Shown piece after piece: positions 25,425 through 29,012 of a stretch of DNA of 29,012 nucleotides. The position numbers and the translations under genes were made by a program. Positions within the stretch are counted from its first letter, which is position 1; each line of letters begins with the position of its first letter. Origin of the DNA: DASPLX01 sp035627375 (GTDB lineage Bacteria; Pseudomonadota; Gammaproteobacteria; Burkholderiales; Burkholderiaceae_D); the NCBI GenBank assembly GCA_035627375.1, contig DASPLX010000085.1, positions 1-29,012 on the forward strand. Reading direction: 5' to 3'. A model generated the notes under the pieces. It saw only the letters and a program-made list of their open reading frames with translations, was not told the origin of the DNA and ran no database searches.

Positions 25425-28100
25425 GTGTTACGACGCATCTGGATCACCGCCGGCTTGGTGCTGGCAAGCCTGCTGGCGGCAGCGGCGGCGCCTTCGGCGC
25501 AGGCGATCAACCTCGCGCAAAACGGCAGTTTCGAGACACCGGATGTGAGTGGAATGAGCGGCAAGCTGCAATACTCGCCGAGTGGCACCGGCTGGAGCTT
25601 TTCCGGAGGCGGTATCCAGGCGAACTACGGCGCGTTCGGCGCCGCAGTCACGGCCTACGGCAACCAGACGGCCTTCCTGCAAGGCAAGGCCAGCATAGCG
25701 CAAAGCATTGCCTTCCCGGCCGCCGGCAACTATCAAATCTCGTTCCGCGCCGCCCAGCGCGCTTGCTGCGTCTCGCCCTATGCACAACGCATCGACGTTT
25801 CCGTGGACGGCGCCGTGATCGGCCAAGCCGTGCCGAGCACCACCGACAAGTACACCGCCTACACCTACACCTTCCAGGTCACGGCCGGCGCGCATACCGT
25901 CAAGCTGGCCTCCACGCTCACCACCGACAACACGGTGTTCATCGACGCCATCGAGGTCGGCCCGGCGCCGCTGCTCAAGAACGGCAGCTTCGAGGCGCCG
26001 GCGCTGGCCAACGGCGGCATCCAGTACACCGCCAACGGCTACCACTGGAGCTTCTTCGGCGGCGGCATCCAAGCCAACGGCAGCCCGTTCAACGCCCCGG
26101 CGGCGCCGGACGGCGTGCAGACGCTGCTGCTGCAAGGGGCGGGCCACATCTCCCAGACGGTCAATCTGGCCGATGCGGGCAACTACACGCTCAAGTTCAA
26201 GGCGGCGCAGCGGGCCTGCTGCGTCACGCCGTATGCGCAAAGCATCAACGTGATCGTCGACGGCGCGACGGTCGCACAAGTGACGCCGACCAGCACGAAC
26301 AGCTTCACGGCATACAGCTTCCCGCTGCAGCTGAGCGCCGGCAACCACAGCATCAAGCTGGCGTCGACCTTGAGCACCGACAACACGGTGTACGTGGATG
26401 CGGTGACGTTGACGGGCGTGCCGGCGGTGAGCCTGACGGCGCCGGCGAACAACAGCGCGCACAGCAGTAGCAACGCGGTGGTGCTGACGGCGGCGGCCAG
26501 CGAGCCGGGCGGGAAGATCGCGAAAGTGGAGTTCTACAGCGGCACGACGTTATTGGGAGTGGCGATGCAGGAGCCGTACACGGTCAATGCGAACCTGGCG
26601 CCGGGCAGCTACAGCGTGACGGCGAAGGCGACGGATTGGGAAGGGGTGGCGGTGAGCTCGGCGCCGGCGGCGATCCAGGTATATGGCCCGCCGACGATCA
26701 ACCTGACCGGTCCGACGACGCAGCTGATCGCGCCGGCGACGGTGAACCTGAGCGCGACGGCGGCGTCGAGCGGGACGGCCAATCCGATCACGCAGGTGGC
26801 GTTCCACGACGGCACATCTTTGCTGGGCAGCACCAGCGTGGCGCCGTATGCCTTCAATTGGACGAATGTGGGAGCGGGGACGTACAGCGTGACGGCGACG
26901 GCGACCGACAGCGTGGGCGGGACGGCGACGAGCCGGGCGGTGGAAGTAAGGGTGATCAGCAACGTGGCGCCGACGGTGAGTATGGCGGCCAATCCGGAGA
27001 TGGCGACGGCGCCGGCGACGATCACGTTGACGGCGGATGCAGCGGACAGCGACGGCAGCATCGAGAGGGTGGAGTTCTACCACGGCACGACGTTGCTGGG
27101 GAGTGTGACGCAGGCGCCGTACAGCTATACGTGGAGCAACGTAGCAAGCGGGACGTACACGGTGACGGCCAAGGCGGTGGATAATGCGGGGGCGGTGACG
27201 GTATCGTCGCCGGTGACGGTGCGGGTGGCTGGGGCGGCGGCGCGGGTGTATTACATCGACAGCGACCAGTTGAACACGCCGAGGCTGATCACGGACGGCA
27301 ACAACCAAGTCGTCTGGAAGTGGGGCAATGACGATCCGTTCGGGGCGAACTTGCCGGAGGAGGACCCGTCGGGGTTGGGGATCTTCACGTACAATCCGCG
27401 ATTTGCGGGGCAGTACTTTGATAAGGAGACGGGGCTCCACTACAACTACTTCCGCGATTACGATCCGGGCACGGGCAGATACATCCAATCCGATCCGATC
27501 GGACTTGCTGCAGGACCGAACACCTACGCATATGTCTTGGGGAACCCGCTCAGATGGATTGATCCGCTGGGTCTGGCGAATGGGCCGGCTATTAACCCGA
27601 ACTTGCCTAGGCGGCCTACGTCAAAGCCAAAGGCGTCATCAAACCAATGCAGCTGTCCTCCGGAACAGCAATATAGCGTTGGCATTTCGGGCACGGTAGG
27701 AGGATCCCCCGTTGGTCCCGGATTGTTTGGCGGTGGTGGTATATCAGTTGGTGTTACGTCGAACGGGAATGTCTTCATTCAAGCTCAAGCAACAGGTAGT
27801 GCAGGGCTAGGCGCTTACGTTGGAGTTGGGGTCCAAGGTGGAGTCTCTCAATCTACTAATCCAACTGCTACAGGAATGAGTGTTTCCCATAGCGGACAAG
27901 CTGATGTAAACGTTGGATGGGGCGGATCAGTTGGAGCCACTGTACAGGGAAATGCATCCGAGGGTAGTATCGGAGCGCAAACTGGAGTGCCAGGTCTGGG
28001 ACGTGTTGGTATCGGTGTAGGTGTCCAAGCATCAATCGGCATCACTCAGACGGTCACTATTGCAAGCCCCCCGCTATTTCCGAACAAAGACTGCCCATGA
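25425..28100 (+). CDS. RHS piece 3: exported carbohydrate-binding-like/Ig domains, rest of RHS core, toxin-like tail
   Basis: An 891-residue mosaic starting with GTG after AAGGA. Signal peptide 1-27 (ending SAQA). Two tandem beta-sandwich domains, ~33-185 and ~186-333, both open NGSFE(T/A)P and contain an RACCV(S/T)PYAQ motif, like DUF642/carbohydrate-binding modules. Three Ig-like domains follow at ~335, ~422 and ~513, each with VxFYxGTTLLG-like and GxYxVTAxAxD motifs. From residue ~607 the RHS core resumes: VYYIDSDQLNTPRLITD, FAGQYFDKETGLHYNYFRDY, YIQSDPIGL, and PLRWIDPLGL (708-717), the PxxxxDPxGL autocleavage-type motif. The last ~174 residues are a Gly-rich tail of lower GC, likely the toxin. 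The gene overlaps the small membrane protein gene. Confidence 0.88.
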   Translation: MLRRIWITAGLVLASLLAAAAAPSAQAINLAQNGSFETPDVSGMSGKLQYSPSGTGWSFSGGGIQANYGAFGAAVTAYGNQTAFLQGKASIAQSIAFPAAGNYQISFRAAQRACCVSPYAQRIDVSVDGAVIGQAVPSTTDKYTAYTYTFQVTAGAHTVKLASTLTTDNTVFIDAIEVGPAPLLKNGSFEAPALANGGIQYTANGYHWSFFGGGIQANGSPFNAPAAPDGVQTLLLQGAGHISQTVNLADAGNYTLKFKAAQRACCVTPYAQSINVIVDGATVAQVTPTSTNSFTAYSFPLQLSAGNHSIKLASTLSTDNTVYVDAVTLTGVPAVSLTAPANNSAHSSSNAVVLTAAASEPGGKIAKVEFYSGTTLLGVAMQEPYTVNANLAPGSYSVTAKATDWEGVAVSSAPAAIQVYGPPTINLTGPTTQLIAPATVNLSATAASSGTANPITQVAFHDGTSLLGSTSVAPYAFNWTNVGAGTYSVTATATDSVGGTATSRAVEVRVISNVAPTVSMAANPEMATAPATITLTADAADSDGSIERVEFYHGTTLLGSVTQAPYSYTWSNVASGTYTVTAKAVDNAGAVTVSSPVTVRVAGAAARVYYIDSDQLNTPRLITDGNNQVVWKWGNDDPFGANLPEEDPSGLGIFTYNPRFAGQYFDKETGLHYNYFRDYDPGTGRYIQSDPIGLAAGPNTYAYVLGNPLRWIDPLGLANGPAINPNLPRRPTSKPKASSNQCSCPPEQQYSVGISGTVGGSPVGPGLFGGGGISVGVTSNGNVFIQAQATGSAGLGAYVGVGVQGGVSQSTNPTATGMSVSHSGQADVNVGWGGSVGATVQGNASEGSIGAQTGVPGLGRVGIGVGVQASIGITQTVTIASPPLFPNKDCP

Positions 28101-28354
28101 AAAAGAGCAAAGTTGAAAAGCTGTTGCGGCTGCCCGTAATTGGCTTCTTTATTGCCCTTTTGGGGGCGTTATTTAACTTTATGGGCTGGTATTTAGTTGA
28201 GTCACGAACCATCGCCATTATTGGTTTTGTTTTGTGTGTAATTGGTATCGTCACAGGTATCGTAGGGGTGGCAATCGGACAAATAACTGTTGTTAAAGAT
28301 GCTGTGCAAAATAAAGATGAAATAACAGGGAAAGACCACGATATACAGAAATAA
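27576..28354 (+). other. Candidate exchangeable toxin-immunity module
   Basis: The module starts directly after the codons for DPLGL and runs through the immunity-like gene. Base composition drops from GC-rich to about 50% in the tail and ~40% in the small gene, and codon use becomes AT-tolerant. That is the classic footprint of an RHS C-terminal cassette acquired by recombination at the conserved core. Tail features: a CSCPPEQQ start, then alternating Gly-rich strands (GLFGGGGISVGV, GLGAYVGVGVQGGV) and a short NKDCP end. Confidence 0.7.
28097..28354 (+). CDS. Small two-helix membrane protein, candidate immunity protein
   Basis: An 85-residue protein with a basic start (MKKSKVEKLLRLP). It has two membrane helices, ~residues 13-34 (VIGFFIALLGALFNFMGWYL) and ~39-63 (IAIIGFVLCVIGIVTGIVGVA), then a charged C-terminal tail. 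Positive residues at the N-terminus suggest both ends face the cytoplasm. The ATG overlaps the RHS stop (ATGA, 28097-28100) and no ribosome site is present, so translation probably depends on piece 3. Overlap with an RHS toxin gene, low GC and small size are what is expected of a cognate immunity protein acting in the inner membrane. The family is not recognised, and the role is inference from context. Confidence 0.75.
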   Translation: MKKSKVEKLLRLPVIGFFIALLGALFNFMGWYLVESRTIAIIGFVLCVIGIVTGIVGVAIGQITVVKDAVQNKDEITGKDHDIQK

Positions 28355-28387
28355 GACCCACCCACCTACAGCAGGTAGCTGATAGAG

Positions 28388-28412
28388 AAGGGCCGCGTAT
28401 GCGGCCCTTTGT
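28388..28412 (+). terminator. Intrinsic terminator of the RHS cluster
   Basis: AAGGGCCGC (28388-28396), loop GTAT, GCGGCCCTT (28401-28409), followed by a T-rich stretch. The perfect 9-bp stem lies 34 bases after the immunity-like gene and directly abuts the stop of the convergent minus-strand gene. Confidence 0.8.
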
Positions 28413-28661
28413 TCATTCGTGGTTTGCCGATGAGGCGGGCAGCGAGACGCCATGCCTGCGGCGGATGGCGTCGAAGGCTTGATCGAGGGAGAGCTGGCCG
28501 GCGATCATGCGGCCGGCGATCTCGGTGCTGAAGTCGTCGGCCTGGAAACCTTCGAGCGCCCAGGAGGCGCAGATCTCTTGCCAGGCCGGGTCGGCATTGG
28601 CCAGATCGATGTAGCGGCGGCGCTCGCGCGCGGCGTCGAGGGAAAGGAGATCGGCGGTCAT
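28413..28661 (-). CDS. VbhA-like antitoxin domain protein (Fic inhibitor type)
   Basis: The 82-residue protein carries SWALEG, which fits the (S/T)xxxE(G/N) inhibitory motif of class I Fic antitoxins. After it comes a helical AGRMIAGQLSLDQAFDAI, matching the helix-turn-helix-packed second part of VbhA-like antitoxins (pattern GxLxxDxAxxxI). In such systems the Glu blocks ATP binding in the Fic AMP-transferase encoded next to it. No Fic gene lies downstream, where it would be expected, and none upstream in the window. The gene could be an orphan, a remnant, or act on a distant Fic protein. A pair such as VbhA/VbhT is established knowledge; assignment here rests on motif and size only. Confidence 0.65.
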   Translation of the reverse strand: MTADLLSLDAARERRRYIDLANADPAWQEICASWALEGFQADDFSTEIAGRMIAGQLSLDQAFDAIRRRHGVSLPASSANHE

Positions 28662-28683
28662 GGCGTTAAAGTTGGTTAATAAA

Positions 28684-28794
28684 CGGAAATAAACGGAAAA
28701 CTCTGGAAAACTTGGTGCAATTTCGGTGCAACAAATGGAAATAGTTGGAAATTTATTGGCAACTATTGGAAATGGTTGGATATCAGTTGGAAAT
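28684..28794. repeat. Array of helically phased TTGGAAAT-like repeats
   Basis: Short units on a TTGGAAAT theme recur about every 10-11 bases. Seven YGGAAA copies start at 28684, 28694, 28704, 28736, 28746, 28767 and 28788. TTGG alone starts at 28745, 28756, 28766, 28776 and 28787. The full TTGGAAAT appears three times at an exact 21-base period (28745, 28766, 28787). Two TCGGTGCAA/TTGGTGCAA-like units lie in the middle (28712-28730). The tract is AT-rich compared with its surroundings and starts ~20 bases upstream of the antitoxin-like gene. It could be a protein-binding array such as an operator or integrase arm sites. Confidence 0.7.
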
Positions 28795-28926
28795 TCTCTC
28801 GCAGAGTGCGATGCGCTGCCGCTGTCGTCGTGCTTTTACCCCGGTTGGGATACGCTCGAAAGGCCGTTCGGCGGGGAGTATCAGTAATTTCGTGTTCAAG
28901 GCATATCATGCTCGCAAGGAGGATGT

Positions 28927-29012
28927 ATGCCACGAAAACCAAGAACCAAGCCGGCAGACCTGCCGGCCATTCCCGCAGAACTGCTTGAACAATTTGGTCA
29001 TGGCCCGATGAC
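28927..29012 (+). CDS. IS256-family transposase, N-terminal part
   Basis: The ATG at 28927 follows a strong AAGGAGG ribosome site, and 28 codons are visible before the window ends. The N-terminus reads MPRKPRTKPADLP and then PAELLEQFGHGPMT, which is the usual opening of a proteobacterial group of IS256-family DDE transposases. The catalytic residues lie outside the window, so activity cannot be judged. Confidence 0.75.
   Translation, partial: MPRKPRTKPADLPAIPAELLEQFGHGPM
28927..29012 (+). mobile_element. IS256-family insertion sequence, left part
   Basis: The element is recognised by its transposase start. Its left terminal inverted repeat should lie upstream, probably between about 28795 and 28900, but the right end is not in the window and the boundary cannot be set. 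The start given is that of the transposase gene, not the true element end. Confidence 0.55.

Noticed and set aside
26427..27240. Repeated sequence in the Ig region considered as a DNA-level repeat element
   Set aside because: The similarity follows protein domain boundaries and codons; it is explained by three related Ig-like domains.
28684..28794. The short repeats considered as a CRISPR array
   Set aside because: Units are only ~8-11 bases without unique spacers of constant 25-40 bases, and no cas genes are present.

Overview
The window is high-GC (roughly mid-60s percent by eye) with dense, mostly ordinary proteobacterial genes. Gene content (GcdH-type acyl-CoA dehydrogenase, PdxH, TcdA, a cyclopropane synthase, a Pil-like/Gsp-like secretion operon with a cohesin-tailed secretin, DUF6531/RHS proteins) points to a betaproteobacterium of the order Burkholderiales, most likely Oxalobacteraceae or a relative. 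This placement is inference from gene families; no 16S or database comparison was possible.

Layout. Positions 1-6198 are housekeeping: the start of a glutaryl-CoA dehydrogenase gene, a flavin reductase, msrA, cfa, a tightly overlapped MFS/hemerythrin/pdxH chain, and tcdA. Positions 6266-7646 hold two paralogous lipoproteins closed by a strong terminator. Positions 7664-11157 hold two convergent exported hydrolases, a dipeptidyl peptidase IV-type S9 peptidase and a GDSL/SGNH esterase, separated by a bidirectional terminator. Positions 11393-20971 are an 11-gene minus-strand operon for a non-canonical type II secretion system: GspG, GspF, GspE, PilM/N/O/P-like inner-membrane proteins, a GspD secretin lipoprotein with TPR and cohesin domains, and three more pseudopilins. 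Consecutive genes mostly overlap by 1-8 bases.

Positions 21278-28354 are the most interesting part, transcribed divergently from the secretion operon. One RHS (YD-repeat) shell appears to be split over three consecutive genes, each with its own Sec-type signal peptide. Gene 1 has the DUF6531 cap and first YD repeats. Gene 2 has the remaining YD repeats and stops in the middle of the conserved RHS core. Gene 3 begins with a new signal peptide, two carbohydrate-binding-like domains and three Ig-like domains, then resumes the RHS core where gene 2 stopped. It ends in PxxxxDPLGL followed by a low-GC, glycine-rich tail. A small two-helix membrane protein overlaps the end of gene 3 and has the layout of an immunity protein. 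The unit therefore looks like a Sec-exported, three-piece polymorphic toxin with its immunity gene, back to back with a type II secretion system that could export it.

Positions 28413-29012 are an accessory edge: a VbhA-like Fic antitoxin without a visible Fic toxin, an array of helically phased TTGGAAAT-like repeats, and the 5' end of an IS256-family transposase.
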